Source of the DNA: Celeribacter marinus
Lineage (GTDB): Bacteria > Pseudomonadota > Alphaproteobacteria > Rhodobacterales > Rhodobacteraceae
NCBI RefSeq assembly: GCF_001308265.1
Contig: NZ_CP012023.1
Span: forward strand, 2,308,932 to 2,372,931
Direction: 5' to 3'
Length of the DNA stretch: 64,000 nucleotides
Shown here: positions 45,886 to 57,308 of the stretch, in pieces
Layout: the number at the start of each line of letters is the position of its first letter
How positions within the stretch are numbered: position 1 is the first letter of the stretch
Notes under the pieces: generated by a model
Told to the model about the DNA's origin: nothing
Seen by the model: only the letters and a program-made list of their open reading frames with translations
Database searches by the model: none
Made by a program: the position numbers and the translations under genes

Positions 45886-46677
45886 ATGAAAAAGGTTCGA
45901 AAAACGCCCCCGCCGCAGACGGATTGCACCTATCCGCAAGGGTTTGACGGACTTGCAGCACCGATCAAACGCCGCCTTGATCCGTTCTTTATTACGCAGG
46001 GCGATGTGCCCCCCGCAGACGTGCAGTTCGCCCCGTTCAAAACACGCCATATTCCGCGTGGCGAGACGTGGGAGGGGCGCGATCCATTTTTGACCGACTA
46101 CGCCGGCAATGCCACATGGTTGCGCCAGTTCTTTCAGGGAAAGCCCGAGCTGTGCCACCTTATGGGCTGCCTTGTGATGATCACTCGGCGCACGGCGGTG
46201 CCATCCTCCATTCTCGATCTGTGGTTTCGGCTTTGGGACGAAGAGGCGGAATTTTTGGTGGAGCACCTTGATATTAGATGGAAAATATCGGCGATGCGCA
46301 CCTTTGGCGCGCATGGGCGCACCGAGTTGGAACGCCGTCTGGGGCGTGAATTCTTTTTGGTCACCGGCATGATGAAACTGGCGGATACCGAGCGCAGCTT
46401 TTCAGGTCTTGGTCCCGATGAGCCATTTGCATTGGGACGCCGAAAGACCGGCCCCGTCTCCTTGGGACAGGGTGCCTACACGGTCGCCATGGGGGATTTG
46501 GATGCGCATATCGTGTTGCAACTGCATGAAACCGTAGAGGCGCTGGCGGACACAGACCAAGGGACAGGGGCCGCCCTGCTTGGGTCCGATATGCTACTGC
46601 GGATCAACGCTTGCCCAAAAACCGTGTTTCGCCGCCTAATGTTATTGCGCGAAAAATTGCAGCAAAATCGTGCGTAG
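45886..46677 (+). CDS. unknown 263-residue protein
   Basis: I do not recognise this protein. It is soluble, with a basic Pro-rich start (KKVRKTPPPQ), a central part rich in aromatic residues (TWLRQFFQGKPELCHLMGC; LWFRLWDEEAEFLVEHL), and a basic C-terminus. No signal peptide or membrane helix. It begins 30 bases after prfC and may be cotranscribed with it. Confidence 0.5.
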   Translation: MKKVRKTPPPQTDCTYPQGFDGLAAPIKRRLDPFFITQGDVPPADVQFAPFKTRHIPRGETWEGRDPFLTDYAGNATWLRQFFQGKPELCHLMGCLVMITRRTAVPSSILDLWFRLWDEEAEFLVEHLDIRWKISAMRTFGAHGRTELERRLGREFFLVTGMMKLADTERSFSGLGPDEPFALGRRKTGPVSLGQGAYTVAMGDLDAHIVLQLHETVEALADTDQGTGAALLGSDMLLRINACPKTVFRRLMLLREKLQQNRA

Positions 46678-46700
46678 CCCCCCGCAAAACCCACGTCACC

Positions 46701-46729
46701 TTGACGTTTTAATGGGCGCGGCGTATTAG
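46701..46729 (+). promoter_or_regulatory. candidate promoter of the DEAD-box helicase gene with a palindrome
   Basis: TTGACG (46701-46706), 17 bases, TATTAG (46724-46729); the start would be near 46736, leaving an 86-base leader. A perfect repeat ACGTCA-CCT-TGACGT (46693-46707) overlaps the -35. Confidence 0.45.
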
Positions 46730-46821
46730 GCAGACCATAGTACGTTTCGGCAATATGGCCGAACGGGCCGCGCGGGTTATATGCGGCCGATTTTACCGCC
46801 GTATACCTCGAAAGGCACAAT

Positions 46822-48459
46822 TTGACCAAGTTTACCGACCTAAATCTCGACAAAAAAGTTCTCAAGGCTATCGCAGACGCGGGCTATGAGACCCCCACCC
46901 CGATTCAAGCGGGTGCGATTCCCCCCGCTCTTGAGGGCCGAGATGTCCTCGGAATTGCCCAAACGGGGACGGGAAAAACCGCCTCTTTCACATTGCCGAT
47001 GATCACACTTTTGGGCCGAGGCCGTGCACGCGCACGTATGCCGCGCTCTTTGGTGCTGTGCCCGACACGTGAATTGGCCGCGCAAGTCGCCGAGAACTTT
47101 GACACCTACACCAAGTATCACAAGCTGACCAAAGCTCTGTTGATCGGTGGCGTGTCGTTCAAAGAACAAGACCAGTTGATCGACAAAGGCGTAGACGTTT
47201 TGATCGCGACCCCCGGTCGCCTGCTCGACCATTTCGAGCGCGGCAAACTGATCCTGTCAGACGTAAAAGTCATGGTCGTCGACGAAGCCGACCGGATGCT
47301 CGACATGGGGTTCATCCCTGATATCGAGCGTATTTTTGGCATGACGCCCTTTACGCGCCAAACACTGTTTTTCTCGGCGACAATGGCGCCCGAGATTGAG
47401 CGGATTACCAACACATTCTTGTCCAACCCTGCACGCATCGAAGTGGCCCGTCAGGCGACCTCGGGCGAGAACATCAAACAAAACGTGGTCATGTTCAAAG
47501 CCTCGCGGCGTGAGCGGTCAGCCACCGAAAAACGCGATCTGTTGCGTGCCTTGATCAATGCCGAGGGCGAGACACTTCAGAATGGTATCATTTTCTGCAA
47601 CCGCAAGACGGATGTGGATATCGTTGCAAAATCTCTGGCCAAGCATGGCTTCGACGCGGCGCCAATCCATGGCGACCTCGACCAAAGCAAACGCAATGCG
47701 ACGCTCGATGCGTTTCGCAATGGCGCGCTCAAGATCCTTGTGGCGTCTGATGTGGCCGCGCGCGGCCTTGACGTGCCATCCGTGACCCACGTGTTCAACT
47801 TTGACGTTCCAGGCCACGCAGAGGACTATGTGCACCGCATCGGACGCACTGGTCGCGCGGGTCGTGATGGCAAAGCCATTATGATTTGTGAGCCACGCGA
47901 CGAGAAAAACTTTGCGGACGTCGAGCGTCTGATTGGCAAGGAAATTCCGCGCCTCGAAAATCCACTTGGCACCGCAGCGGTAGAGGCACCGACCCCTGAG
48001 GGTGCAGAGGCCAAACCCGAGGACAAGCCAAAGCGTACCCGTTCGCGCGCGCGCCGTGGTGCGGCCAAATCAGACACGCCGACCGCCGTTGAGCCACAGT
48101 CCGCAGATCAAAACACAGCCGCGCAAAACGCACCCAAAGCGGCTGAGCCTGCTGCGATTGAGACGGTTGAGGCAACCGCACCACAGGCGGCACCAGTGGC
48201 TGTAGCGACCGAGGCCCCTGCCCCAACCGAAGCTGCGACACAAGACGCCGCACCTGAGGCGCGCACACAATCGCGCGACGACAGACGCAATGAACCACGT
48301 GACACGGAGCGCGATGACAAACGTGCGCCCCGCTCTCGTGGGGGCCGTGGACGTGGTCGTGCACGCGATGATGACAACAACGTTGTTGGTCTTGGCGATC
48401 ATCTCCCAACGTTTATCGCCATGAGCTTTGAAGAGCGCCGCGAGGCCGAAGGCAACTAA
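46822..48459 (+). CDS. DEAD-box RNA helicase (RhlE-like)
   Basis: 545 residues. The Q motif (TPTPIQAGAI), Walker A AQTGTGKT (46-53), DEAD (154-157), SAT (185-187) and the HRIGRTGRAG motif are all present. Beyond residue 380 the protein is low-complexity: Ala/Glu/Pro-rich, then RSRGGRGRGRARDDD, a likely RNA-binding tail. It starts with TTG; no ATG fits, and AAAGG stands about 8 bases upstream, so translation may be kept low. Likely role in RNA decay or ribosome assembly. Confidence 0.93.
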   Translation: MTKFTDLNLDKKVLKAIADAGYETPTPIQAGAIPPALEGRDVLGIAQTGTGKTASFTLPMITLLGRGRARARMPRSLVLCPTRELAAQVAENFDTYTKYHKLTKALLIGGVSFKEQDQLIDKGVDVLIATPGRLLDHFERGKLILSDVKVMVVDEADRMLDMGFIPDIERIFGMTPFTRQTLFFSATMAPEIERITNTFLSNPARIEVARQATSGENIKQNVVMFKASRRERSATEKRDLLRALINAEGETLQNGIIFCNRKTDVDIVAKSLAKHGFDAAPIHGDLDQSKRNATLDAFRNGALKILVASDVAARGLDVPSVTHVFNFDVPGHAEDYVHRIGRTGRAGRDGKAIMICEPRDEKNFADVERLIGKEIPRLENPLGTAAVEAPTPEGAEAKPEDKPKRTRSRARRGAAKSDTPTAVEPQSADQNTAAQNAPKAAEPAAIETVEATAPQAAPVAVATEAPAPTEAATQDAAPEARTQSRDDRRNEPRDTERDDKRAPRSRGGRGRGRARDDDNNVVGLGDHLPTFIAMSFEERREAEGN

Positions 48460-48511
48460 CGCATCGGTCACACCGCGCTCAAGCGATCTCGCTTTGGCAC
48501 AGGTATCATTC

Positions 48512-48545
48512 ACGCGCCGCGATTCATTTCGCGGCGCGTTTGTTT
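48512..48545 (+). terminator. terminator after the DEAD-box gene
   Basis: ACGCGCCGCG (48512-48521), 8 bases, CGCGGCGCGT (48530-48539), followed by TTTGTTTT-type sequence. Confidence 0.85.
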
Positions 48546-48617
48546 TGCGGTGCATCAAGTCGTCACCACGATCAGTCGCATATAATTGAATGTGAACTTA
48601 CCAAAGGGAGAGATGCC

Positions 48618-48944
48618 ATGCCTTCAATTTTATCTGTACTTCTGGTTGGGACGCTCGCGGCCATGCCGAGTGTTGCATCGGCAAAATGCGTCAGCTTAAC
48701 CGTTCACAACACAACACTCGAAGACCTCACGGCGGTGGGCGTTGCCGACTATGACAACACCAACAATGCGGTTGGCCTGACGGAATGGCTCGGGGACGGC
48801 AATTGGGAAGCATATGATTTCTGCCTCGACGCGACACGTTTCATCGTCGTTGGTGTCGGCGGCGGGAAAACGTTCATTTCGGATATTTACGCATTGGACG
48901 ATGGCGCAATCCATCTCGATATCTCGGATCGCAAAAACTTTTAA
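48618..48944 (+). CDS. small secreted protein of unknown function
   Basis: 108 residues. The signal peptide SILSVLLVGTLAAMPSVASA is probably cut before KCVSL. The mature part is a small beta-rich acidic domain with two cysteines (C in KCVSLTV and FCLDA) that could form a disulfide. AAAGGGAG precedes the ATG at 48618. Terminators stand on both sides, so it is expressed alone. Confidence 0.6.
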   Translation: MPSILSVLLVGTLAAMPSVASAKCVSLTVHNTTLEDLTAVGVADYDNTNNAVGLTEWLGDGNWEAYDFCLDATRFIVVGVGGGKTFISDIYALDDGAIHLDISDRKNF

Positions 48945-48962
48945 TCAATCACTTAAAACGTA

Positions 48963-48988
48963 AAAGGGGGCACTCGCATGCCCCCTTT
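48963..48988. terminator. terminator between convergent genes
   Basis: AAAGGGGGCA (48963-48972), six bases, TGCCCCCTTT (48979-48988), perfect. It lies between the secreted-protein stop and the rnj stop. Confidence 0.85.
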
Positions 48989-49009
48989 CTCAGTCGATAA
49001 ACGCTCGTT

Positions 49010-50671
49010 TTAGGCAGAGAGGCGCGAAATCACGATCTGGATTTCCGGCTTTTTGCCCGTCTCGTCGTTGGTGGTCTTGCGCAGAATGCGGCGCATGTCC
49101 TCCTCGAGTTTGCCGTCATCGCGCATCGTCTTTTTACCAGCACGGTTGAGGAACTGATTGATATCCGCCTCAAGCACATCCACGAGCGGCGCACGCGATA
49201 GGCCAATTTCGGGCAACCCGCGCACTTCGCACCAGCAATCACCAAGCGGCTCGTCATCTTCGACGATGACCGTTGCCACGACGAGGCCATACTGCGCCAT
49301 ACGGATACGGTCACGCACAACACCGTCCATCGCGCCAATCTGAACTTTTCCGTCCAAATAGGTGCGACCCGTTTCGACATATTCGGTCACTTTGGGCGTG
49401 TCGCCCGTGAGATCGATACCGACACCGTTGGGTGCCACGACACCTTTGAACCCGTTGGTTTCGGCCAAGGCCGCGTGTTCACGCAAGTGACGGTGTTCGC
49501 CGTGCATCGGGATCACGATCTGTGGCTTGACCACCTCGTGCATCGTGGTCAGGTCGGGACGGTTGGCGTGACCCGATACGTGAATATCGTTGCGCCCTGT
49601 GATACAGTTTACGCCCATCTCGGAGAAGTTGTTGAGAATGCGCGCCACCGGCATTTCGTTGCCCGGAATGGTTTTGGACGAGAAAATAACCGTATCGCCT
49701 TCGGCCATTTTCAGACCAAGGTATTTGCCGCGCGACAATTGCGCTGTCGCGGCGCGGTATTCACCCTGCGACCCTGTTGTCAGCAACAACAGGTTTTCGC
49801 GCGGAACATCACCCGCCTGTTCTGGGGAAATGGTCTTGGGAAAGTCGGAAATGATTCCTGTCTCAATACCGGCCGTAATCATTTTGCGCATCGCGCGGCC
49901 CAACAAAACAACCGAGCGCCCCGCCTTCGTTCCTGCTTCGGCGAGCGATTTCACACGCGCGATGTTGGATGCAAATGTGGTTGCTGCAACCATACCTTTG
50001 AGGTCTTTCATCAACTCGGTCAGCGGTTCGACCACTTCGCTCTCGGACCGGCCCGGTGTGTCGGTAAAGACGTTGGTACTGTCGCATACGAGGGCTTTCA
50101 CGCCATCCTTGCACACGCTTTCCCAAAGGGCGCGGTCGAACGCCTCGCCCACAACTGGAGTCTCGTCGATTTTGAAATCGCCGGTATGAATGACGCGGCC
50201 TGCGGGGCTATCGATCACAAGTGCGGAGCTTTCGGGGATCGAGTGCGACACGGGCAGGAACCCGACCTTGAAGGGGCCACATTCAACCTGTTGCGGCCAT
50301 GCGGAGACGGTTTTGATCATGAGTTCGTCGTGACCGTGCTCCTCGAATTTGAGGCGGGCAAGGTGGGCGGTAAACGTCCGTGCATAGATCGGCGCGCCAA
50401 GACGTGGCCACAAGTGGCCAACCGCACCAACGTGATCCTCATGCGCGTGGGTGATGAAAATCGCGTCGATACGCTCCTTGCGCTCTTCCAACCACGACAC
50501 ATCGGCAAAGATCAGGTCCACACCCGGTGAGCCGTCCATCGATGGAAATGTCACGCCGAGGTCCACGACGATGTAGCGTTCGCGCCCTGCGGGGCCGTAG
50601 CCGTAGACGTAGCAGTTCATGCCAATCTCGCCAGCGCCGCCCAACGGCAGGTATAAAAGTCGATCGCTCAT
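49010..50671 (-). CDS. rnj: ribonuclease J
   Basis: A metallo-beta-lactamase-fold 5' exonuclease and endonuclease for RNA maturation and decay. 553 residues. The zinc motif is HAHEDH (75-80), followed by the beta-CASP region (VCDSTNVFTDTPGRSE; TTGSQGE) and SGHANRPDL with a later metal His. The ATG overlaps the coaX stop by 4 bases, which places it at the tail of the nuo-birA-coaX cluster. Confidence 0.95.
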   Translation of the reverse strand: MSDRLLYLPLGGAGEIGMNCYVYGYGPAGRERYIVVDLGVTFPSMDGSPGVDLIFADVSWLEERKERIDAIFITHAHEDHVGAVGHLWPRLGAPIYARTFTAHLARLKFEEHGHDELMIKTVSAWPQQVECGPFKVGFLPVSHSIPESSALVIDSPAGRVIHTGDFKIDETPVVGEAFDRALWESVCKDGVKALVCDSTNVFTDTPGRSESEVVEPLTELMKDLKGMVAATTFASNIARVKSLAEAGTKAGRSVVLLGRAMRKMITAGIETGIISDFPKTISPEQAGDVPRENLLLLTTGSQGEYRAATAQLSRGKYLGLKMAEGDTVIFSSKTIPGNEMPVARILNNFSEMGVNCITGRNDIHVSGHANRPDLTTMHEVVKPQIVIPMHGEHRHLREHAALAETNGFKGVVAPNGVGIDLTGDTPKVTEYVETGRTYLDGKVQIGAMDGVVRDRIRMAQYGLVVATVIVEDDEPLGDCWCEVRGLPEIGLSRAPLVDVLEADINQFLNRAGKKTMRDDGKLEEDMRRILRKTTNDETGKKPEIQIVISRLSA

Positions 50672-51459
50672 GTGTTACCCAATTCTGTGTTGTGGTCTTT
50701 GTTGTAGTTATGGATCACGACAAGGCCGTGGATCGTCAAAAATTCGTCAAATGCGTCGAACAGCTTGTGGCCCTGATTGAACAGCGGCGCAAGCCCACCC
50801 GTGGCAATCACCTGCATCGGGCGCTCATATTCGGCCTTGATGCGGTTACATGTCTCACGCACGAGGCCAACATAGCCCCAAAACACCCCCGATTGCATAC
50901 AGGCAACTGTGTTGGTGCCGATCACTTTGTCTGGCATCGTCACGTCAACATGCGGCAAGGCGGCCGCTTTAAGGTGGAGACTTTCGAGGGAGGTATTCAC
51001 CCCCGGCGAAATAACCCCCCCGACATATGCGCCATCTTGCGCCACCACGTCAAATGTCGTCGCCGTGCCAAAATCCACCACGATCAGATCACCGCCAAAG
51101 CGGTCAAAGGCAGCGGCGGTGTTCACAAGGCGGTCGGGGCCAACCGTTGTGCCCGCATCGACGCGCGGGGCGTGCGGCAACAGGCACTCGGGCTTGCCGA
51201 CAACAAGCGGGCGACACTCAAAATAGCGGTTGGCAAACACACGCAGGTTGAACACCACGCGCGGCACGGTCGACGAAATAATCACCTCGGTGATATCCGC
51301 CTCAACCTTTTGAAAGGCCATCAAGCTCGACAACCAGACATAATACTGATCGGCGGTGCGCTGCACCTCGGTGGACGTGCGCCAAGTGGCGATAAATTCA
51401 CTGCCATTCCAGATGGAAAAGACGGTATTGGTATTGCCCGTATCGATACACAGTAGCAT
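50668..51459 (-). CDS. coaX: type III pantothenate kinase
   Basis: The first step of coenzyme A synthesis. 263 residues. The ASKHA phosphate motif DTGNTNTVFSIW, the catalytic block GPDRLVN, VDFGTATTFDVV and the adenosine motif IATGGLAPL are present. The ATG at 51459 shares TGATG with the birA stop; a TTG one codon earlier is the alternative. Confidence 0.95.
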   Translation of the reverse strand: MLLCIDTGNTNTVFSIWNGSEFIATWRTSTEVQRTADQYYVWLSSLMAFQKVEADITEVIISSTVPRVVFNLRVFANRYFECRPLVVGKPECLLPHAPRVDAGTTVGPDRLVNTAAAFDRFGGDLIVVDFGTATTFDVVAQDGAYVGGVISPGVNTSLESLHLKAAALPHVDVTMPDKVIGTNTVACMQSGVFWGYVGLVRETCNRIKAEYERPMQVIATGGLAPLFNQGHKLFDAFDEFLTIHGLVVIHNYNKDHNTELGNT

Positions 51460-52211
51460 CAAAAATAGACCTCCGCTGCGGGAATTGAAAGCGTGCCTTT
51501 GGCCGTTTTAAGCACCAGATTACCAAAGGCATCCACGGTTTCAAAGGTGCCGTGGTGTTCCTCAGTGACGGTGCGCGCGCGGATCAGTTCGCCCAATTTG
51601 GCGGCGCGCTCCAGCCACGCGGTGCGAATGGGCGCAAATCCGTATGTGGTAAACTGAGCCTCCCAACGAGCATAGACAGGCGCGAGCACGTCAAGGAACT
51701 CTTCGGGCGGGACACTCACACCCGTTTCCGACAAGAGCGACACAGGGGCCACGGCCCCCTCTTCGACCTCGGCGCGCGTAGGCGCATCAATGAGATTGAC
51801 GCCGATACCGATCGACAGGTGCCCCTTGCCGCGTTCAAGCAAAATGCCCGCAACCTTACCGCCGTTCAACAGCACATCATTTGGCCATTTGAGCGCAAAA
51901 CTCTCTGGCCGGCCTGAAACAACCACAAGCGCCTCATGGAGCGCGAGGGCCGCCACAAAGGACCGCAGGGCGACGATTTCGGGAGCCTCGTTCGGGAACA
52001 AAAGCAGCGTGGCGGCAAAGTTGCCCTTGGGCATCGACCATGCGCGCCCGCGCCGTCCGTGTCCCGCCGATTGGCGATGTGCCAAAATCCATTGGGGGAA
52101 CGCACAAGAGGCCGCCACGCGGGCGGCCTCTGTCATTGTACTGTCCGTTTCGGCAAGGACGGTGCGCCCTACCCCATCTGGCCAGATGTGCGCCTTATTT
52201 GACAAGAGCAT
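51459..52211 (-). CDS. birA: biotin--[acetyl-CoA-carboxylase] ligase
   Basis: Attaches biotin to carboxylase carrier protein. 250 residues. The biotin-binding loop is GRRGRAW (52-58), with [18 protein letters not shown] and GIGVNLI as further family blocks. The DNA-binding domain of E. coli BirA is missing, so it is not a repressor. The start at 52211 lies inside the end of nuoN (17-base overlap). Confidence 0.93.
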   Translation of the reverse strand: MLLSNKAHIWPDGVGRTVLAETDSTMTEAARVAASCAFPQWILAHRQSAGHGRRGRAWSMPKGNFAATLLLFPNEAPEIVALRSFVAALALHEALVVVSGRPESFALKWPNDVLLNGGKVAGILLERGKGHLSIGIGVNLIDAPTRAEVEEGAVAPVSLLSETGVSVPPEEFLDVLAPVYARWEAQFTTYGFAPIRTAWLERAAKLGELIRARTVTEEHHGTFETVDAFGNLVLKTAKGTLSIPAAEVYF

Positions 52212-53631
52212 CCGCCGCCATTGCCGCGTATTCACCGACACCGAACAAGTTGACGATACCCACGACCATGATCAGCGCAGAGGCCATAAGCATGACTGTC
52301 GCCACGGGGCTCGACACTTTGTCGAGGGGTTCATGCTCGGAGCCAAAGTAGATGTAGTAGACGATGCGCAGGTAGTAGAACGCGCCAATCACAGACGCGA
52401 TCACACCAAAGATCGCCAGATACACAAGACCCGCACCCCATGCGGCTTGCAAAACAGCCAGTTTACCGAAGAAGCCGAGCATTGGGGGCACACCCGCGAG
52501 CGAGAACATCAGCACCAACAAGGCCAATGCCTTGGACGGGGAGGTGCGCCAGTAGCGGTTCAACGACGCCAAATCAGTGACGGGTTTTCCATCACGTTCC
52601 ATCGTCAGGATAAAGGCGAATGTGCCGATGTTCATCGCAACATAGATCGCCATGTAGATCATCGCGGCTTGTACACCCTCGGCGTTGCCTGCGGCCAAGC
52701 CCATCAGGGCGAACCCCATGTGGGAAATCGACGAATAGGCCATCAGACGTTTGATGTCGGTCTGGCCGATACCCGCAACGGCACCGAGGAACATCGAGGC
52801 CACAGAAATAACCGCAAGCACTTGCTGCCAGTCGCCAACAATACCACCGAACGCATCATGCAAAACGCGTGCGAACAGAGCCATAGCCGCCAGTTTCGGA
52901 GCGGTTGCAAAGAACGCGGTTGTTGGTGTCGGAGCGCCCTCATAGACGTCAGGCGTCCACATGTGGAACGGCACAGCGGACACTTTGAACGCCAAACCTG
53001 TCATCATGAACACGAGCCCAAACAGCACGCCAAGTGGGACATCGTCTTGGACAACGGAGATGATCCCCGCAAAGTTTGTTGTGCCCGAAAAACCGTATGT
53101 GAGTGACGCGCCGTAGAGCAAAAGACCCGACGAGAGCGACCCAAGCACAAAGTACTTCAGGCCGGATTCCGTGGATTTCACACTGTCGCGGCGGAACGAT
53201 GCGATGACGTACAACGCCAAGGACATCAGCTCGAGGCCGAGGTAGAGCGCCATAAGATCGCCCGCCGACACCATCACCATCATGCCGATGGTCGAGTAGA
53301 GCACCAAAATCGGATACTCGAATTTGAGCATATCGCGCTTTTCCATCACGTCGACGGACATGACCAAGACCGCCGCCCCCGCGAGGAGTGCGCCAACCTT
53401 GCCAAAACGTGAAAACGCATCGTCGATAAACATGCCGTCAAAGGCCGAATTGGACCCCGTACCTGACAGAGCAATCATCATTGCGATGACGACAAACACG
53501 CCCGCCGTCACCCATGTGATGGTTTTGGCGAGTTTATCCTTGCTCGTGTAAACAGCGAACAAGAGAGCTGCCATGCCGTATACGGCAAGGAGGACTTCCG
53601 GAAGGACGATCGAGAAATCGTGAGCGGTCAT
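52195..53631 (-). CDS. nuoN: NADH dehydrogenase subunit N
   Basis: A proton-pumping antiporter-like membrane subunit of complex I. 478 residues, 14 helices. The pump residues are in [22 protein letters not shown] and [18 protein letters not shown]. It follows nuoM by 12 bases and overlaps birA by 17. Confidence 0.96.
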   Translation of the reverse strand: MTAHDFSIVLPEVLLAVYGMAALLFAVYTSKDKLAKTITWVTAGVFVVIAMMIALSGTGSNSAFDGMFIDDAFSRFGKVGALLAGAAVLVMSVDVMEKRDMLKFEYPILVLYSTIGMMVMVSAGDLMALYLGLELMSLALYVIASFRRDSVKSTESGLKYFVLGSLSSGLLLYGASLTYGFSGTTNFAGIISVVQDDVPLGVLFGLVFMMTGLAFKVSAVPFHMWTPDVYEGAPTPTTAFFATAPKLAAMALFARVLHDAFGGIVGDWQQVLAVISVASMFLGAVAGIGQTDIKRLMAYSSISHMGFALMGLAAGNAEGVQAAMIYMAIYVAMNIGTFAFILTMERDGKPVTDLASLNRYWRTSPSKALALLVLMFSLAGVPPMLGFFGKLAVLQAAWGAGLVYLAIFGVIASVIGAFYYLRIVYYIYFGSEHEPLDKVSSPVATVMLMASALIMVVGIVNLFGVGEYAAMAADALVK

Positions 53632-53643
53632 TGGTCCGTCCCC

Positions 53644-55209
53644 TTAATGGCTAATTGCGGCTGCGGCAGTCTGAACCAAATCAGACGGCAGAGCGGCGTT
53701 ATAGTTATCGAGCAATGCGCCCACCGATGGGCCGATTAGATCGGTCACAAGCGACGGATACACACCAAGCAAAAGCGTCATAAAGATGAGCGGCGCAAAG
53801 ATCATTTTTTCGCGCGCGGTCATATCCGTGATCGCTTTCAGGCTTTCTTTGATCAGATCGCCAAGGACCACGCGGCGGTAAAGCCAAAGCGCGTAGGCCG
53901 CCGAGAAAATCACACCCGTGGTCGCCACTGCGGCAATCCATGTGTTGGCTTGGAACATACCGACAAGCGTGAGGAATTCACCCACAAAACCGGATGTCCC
54001 CGGAAGACCAACATTGGCCATGGTGAAGAACATGAATACCAGTGCATAGGCAGGCATCCGGTTTACAAGGCCGCCATAGGCGTCAATGTCGCGGGTGTGC
54101 ATCCGGTCGTAAATCACGCCCACACACAAGAACAGCGCGCCAGAGATAAAGCCGTGGCTGAGCATCTGGAAGATTGCGCCATCGATCCCTTGTTGGTTGA
54201 GCGAAAAGATCCCTGCGGTCACGTATCCCATGTGGGCCACGGACGAATAGGCGATCAGCTTTTTCATGTCTTGCTGCACCATCGCGACGAGCGAAGTGTA
54301 GACAATGGCAATCACCGACAACCACATCACGAAGTCTGCAAGGTGGTAGGAGGCAACAGGGAACATCGGGATCGAGAAGCGCAAGAACCCGTAGCCGCCC
54401 ATTTTGAGCAAGATCGCCGCCAGAACCACAGAGCCCGCAGTGGGCGCCTGAACGTGGGCGTCCGGCAACCATGTGTGCACGGGCCACATCGGCATTTTCA
54501 CCGCAAAGGAGGCAAAGAACGCGAGGAAGGCAATCGTCTGCATCCCGCCGACAACTCGGAACCCCATGACCGACAACGTGTCGGACGCGAACGTGTGGGT
54601 CAAAAGCGATGTCGCCTCTCCGCAGCCACCGATACAGGTGGTGCCCGCGTCGAGATACATGGCGATCATGGCGACCAACATCAACACGGAGCCGAGGAAG
54701 GTGTAGAGGAAGAATTTGAACGCTGCGTAAATGCGGTTTTTGCCGCCCCAGATACCGATGATCAAGAACATCGGGATCAGACCCGCCTCAAAGAAGAGGT
54801 AGAATAGCATCAGATCAAGCGCCATGAACACGCCGAGCATCAGCGTTTCCAACAACAAGAACGCGATCATATACTCTTTGACGCGTGTTGTGACGGTCCA
54901 TGTTGACCAGATCACCAGCGGCATGAGGAAGGTTGTGAGCATCACGAAGAGAACGGAAATCCCGTCAACCCCCATGCGGTAGCTCAGCCCCATGATCCAC
55001 GAGCGCTCTTCGACCATCTGAAAGCCGGTGTCGGCTGGGTCGAATTTCGCCAGTATGAACAGCGAGATCAGGAAGGTGATGACGGTGGCAAACAACGCGA
55101 GACGTTTGGCGTTGCGTTGAGCCACTTCGTCATCCCCGCGCAAAAACAGCGCAAGGACCAAAGCCGCCATAGTCGGTAGAAACGTAACGAAGGACAGGAC
55201 GTTATCCAT
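53644..55209 (-). CDS. nuoM: NADH dehydrogenase subunit M
   Basis: The second antiporter-like subunit. 521 residues. Key blocks are [31 protein letters not shown] (split here as [16 protein letters not shown]) and [19 protein letters not shown]. The start overlaps the nuoL stop by one base (TAATG). Confidence 0.97.
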   Translation of the reverse strand: MDNVLSFVTFLPTMAALVLALFLRGDDEVAQRNAKRLALFATVITFLISLFILAKFDPADTGFQMVEERSWIMGLSYRMGVDGISVLFVMLTTFLMPLVIWSTWTVTTRVKEYMIAFLLLETLMLGVFMALDLMLFYLFFEAGLIPMFLIIGIWGGKNRIYAAFKFFLYTFLGSVLMLVAMIAMYLDAGTTCIGGCGEATSLLTHTFASDTLSVMGFRVVGGMQTIAFLAFFASFAVKMPMWPVHTWLPDAHVQAPTAGSVVLAAILLKMGGYGFLRFSIPMFPVASYHLADFVMWLSVIAIVYTSLVAMVQQDMKKLIAYSSVAHMGYVTAGIFSLNQQGIDGAIFQMLSHGFISGALFLCVGVIYDRMHTRDIDAYGGLVNRMPAYALVFMFFTMANVGLPGTSGFVGEFLTLVGMFQANTWIAAVATTGVIFSAAYALWLYRRVVLGDLIKESLKAITDMTAREKMIFAPLIFMTLLLGVYPSLVTDLIGPSVGALLDNYNAALPSDLVQTAAAAISH

Positions 55210-57302
55210 TAGTGAGACCCTCCGCCGATCGACATCCAGGTAATCAAGATCACAATCCCCAATACCATCGCAAATGCGTATGTGAACAAATAGCCCGACT
55301 GCGCGCGACCTGCGAGGCGCGTAAAGAAGGGAACGATACCCAAAGCGACACCGTTGATCGCCCCGTCAATCGTCTTTTCATCGCCGCGCTTCCAAAAGAA
55401 GCGGCCAAGAGCCAAAGACGGACGGATAAAGATACGATCGTACAGCTCGTCGAAATACCACTTATTGAGTAGGAAATCGTAGAGAACGGGCTGAGCGGTC
55501 GAGAGGCGTTTGGGCAGGCGTGTGTCCCTAATGTAGAACATCCACGCGGTGATGAAACCGATCAGCATCGCAACAAATGGCGAGACCTTAACCCATGTTG
55601 GGGCATGGTGCGCGTCATCCATCACAGTGTTGTCAGCGGCGATAAAGATGGCACCTTGTGGTGCCTCGCCCATCTGAGCATGACCCTCGTCGGCCATATC
55701 ATGCGTGTCTGCGGCCTCCGATGCGTGGCTATCTGCTGCCTCACCATGTGCGGCGTCCGCCTCGGCGTGATGCGCCGGAATGCCAAAGAACGCGTTGTGT
55801 TTATCATGGTCGCCAAAGAATGAGCCATACCAGACCATACCGGAGAACACCGCGCCGAGGGCGAGCACACCGAGCGGAACGAGCATAACCATCGGGCTTT
55901 CATGCGCGTGGTCGTGCGTGTGGTGATCGCCGCGCGCCTTACCAAAGAACGTGAGGAACATCAGGCGCCACGAGTAGAAGGACGTGAACAAGGCCGCGAT
56001 AACGAGCATCCAGAAGGCATAGCCAACACCGGACGCATACGCGCTTTCAATGATCGCGTCTTTGGACAAGAAACCTGCAAAACCGATGTGCGTGAGAGGA
56101 ATACCAACACCCGTAATGGCCAGCGTGCCGATCAACATCGCGTAGTATGTCATCGGGATCTTTTTGCGAAGACCACCGTAGTTACGCATGTCCTGCTCGT
56201 GGTGCATCGCGTGAATGACCGAGCCCGCGCCCAAGAACAACATCGCTTTAAAGAAGGCGTGCGTCAAAAGGTGGAACATCGCCGGACCATAAGCGCCCAC
56301 ACCCGCCGCCACAAACATGTACCCCAGTTGGGACATGGTGGAGTAGGCGATGACGCGTTTGATGTCGTTTTGCACCAAACCGATTGTCGCGGCGACAAAG
56401 GCGGTGGAGGCGCCGATATAGACAATGAACGTTTGGGCCTGAGGCGCATATTCGAACAACGGCGACATGCGGCACACAAGGAATACACCCGCGGTCACCA
56501 TGGTCGCGGCGTGGATCAGCGCCGACACAGGGGTCGGGCCTTCCATCGCGTCAGGTAGCCATGTGTGCAAGAACAGCTGCGCCGATTTACCCATAGCACC
56601 CACGAACAGGAGGAACGCCAACAGGTTGGCCGCGTTCCATTCGGTCCACAAGAAATGCAGTTGCGTATTCGCAAGCTCGGGCGCTTTGGCAAATACGGTA
56701 TCCATGTCGATGCTATCGGTCAGATAGAACAGGCCAAAGATGCCGAGCGCGAAACCGAAGTCACCAACGCGGTTGACGATGAACGCTTTCATCGACGCGG
56801 CACCGGCTGATGGTTTCTTGAAATAGAAGCCGATGAGCAAGTAGGACGCGAGGCCCACGCCTTCCCAGCCAAAGAACATTTGAGCAAGGTTGTCGGCGGT
56901 CACGAGCATAAGCATCGTGAATGTGAAGAACGACAGGTAGGCAAAGAAACGTGCGCGATATGGCTCGTCATCGCCAAACTGGGAATCGTGCGCCATGTAG
57001 CCGAATGAATAGAGGTGAACGAGTGCGGACACTGTTGTCACGACGATCAGCATGATCGACGTGAGGCGGTCCATGCGGATCCCCCAATCAACGGAGAGCG
57101 ACCCGCTTTCCATCCATTTCATAACGGTGATGTGTTTGACCGCTGACGCGTCCAAGCCGAGGAATACGACCCACGACAGAACACACGCGAGGAACAACAG
57201 GCCCGTGGTCAAAACTTGCGCATTGCGCTCGCCAATCATACGCCAGCCGAAACCTGCGATAATGGCACCCACCAATGGGGCGAAGAGGATTATCGTTTCC
57301 AT
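55209..57302 (-). CDS. nuoL: NADH dehydrogenase subunit L
   Basis: The largest antiporter-like subunit, 697 residues, with the long lateral helix at the C-terminus. Family blocks are [37 protein letters not shown] and [15 protein letters not shown]. An insert rich in His, Asp and Ala near residues 505-560 ([20 protein letters not shown]) interrupts the late helices and is unusually polar. It starts 6 bases after nuoK. Confidence 0.97.
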   Translation of the reverse strand: METIILFAPLVGAIIAGFGWRMIGERNAQVLTTGLLFLACVLSWVVFLGLDASAVKHITVMKWMESGSLSVDWGIRMDRLTSIMLIVVTTVSALVHLYSFGYMAHDSQFGDDEPYRARFFAYLSFFTFTMLMLVTADNLAQMFFGWEGVGLASYLLIGFYFKKPSAGAASMKAFIVNRVGDFGFALGIFGLFYLTDSIDMDTVFAKAPELANTQLHFLWTEWNAANLLAFLLFVGAMGKSAQLFLHTWLPDAMEGPTPVSALIHAATMVTAGVFLVCRMSPLFEYAPQAQTFIVYIGASTAFVAATIGLVQNDIKRVIAYSTMSQLGYMFVAAGVGAYGPAMFHLLTHAFFKAMLFLGAGSVIHAMHHEQDMRNYGGLRKKIPMTYYAMLIGTLAITGVGIPLTHIGFAGFLSKDAIIESAYASGVGYAFWMLVIAALFTSFYSWRLMFLTFFGKARGDHHTHDHAHESPMVMLVPLGVLALGAVFSGMVWYGSFFGDHDKHNAFFGIPAHHAEADAAHGEAADSHASEAADTHDMADEGHAQMGEAPQGAIFIAADNTVMDDAHHAPTWVKVSPFVAMLIGFITAWMFYIRDTRLPKRLSTAQPVLYDFLLNKWYFDELYDRIFIRPSLALGRFFWKRGDEKTIDGAINGVALGIVPFFTRLAGRAQSGYLFTYAFAMVLGIVILITWMSIGGGSH

Positions 57303-57308
57303 GTGCCC

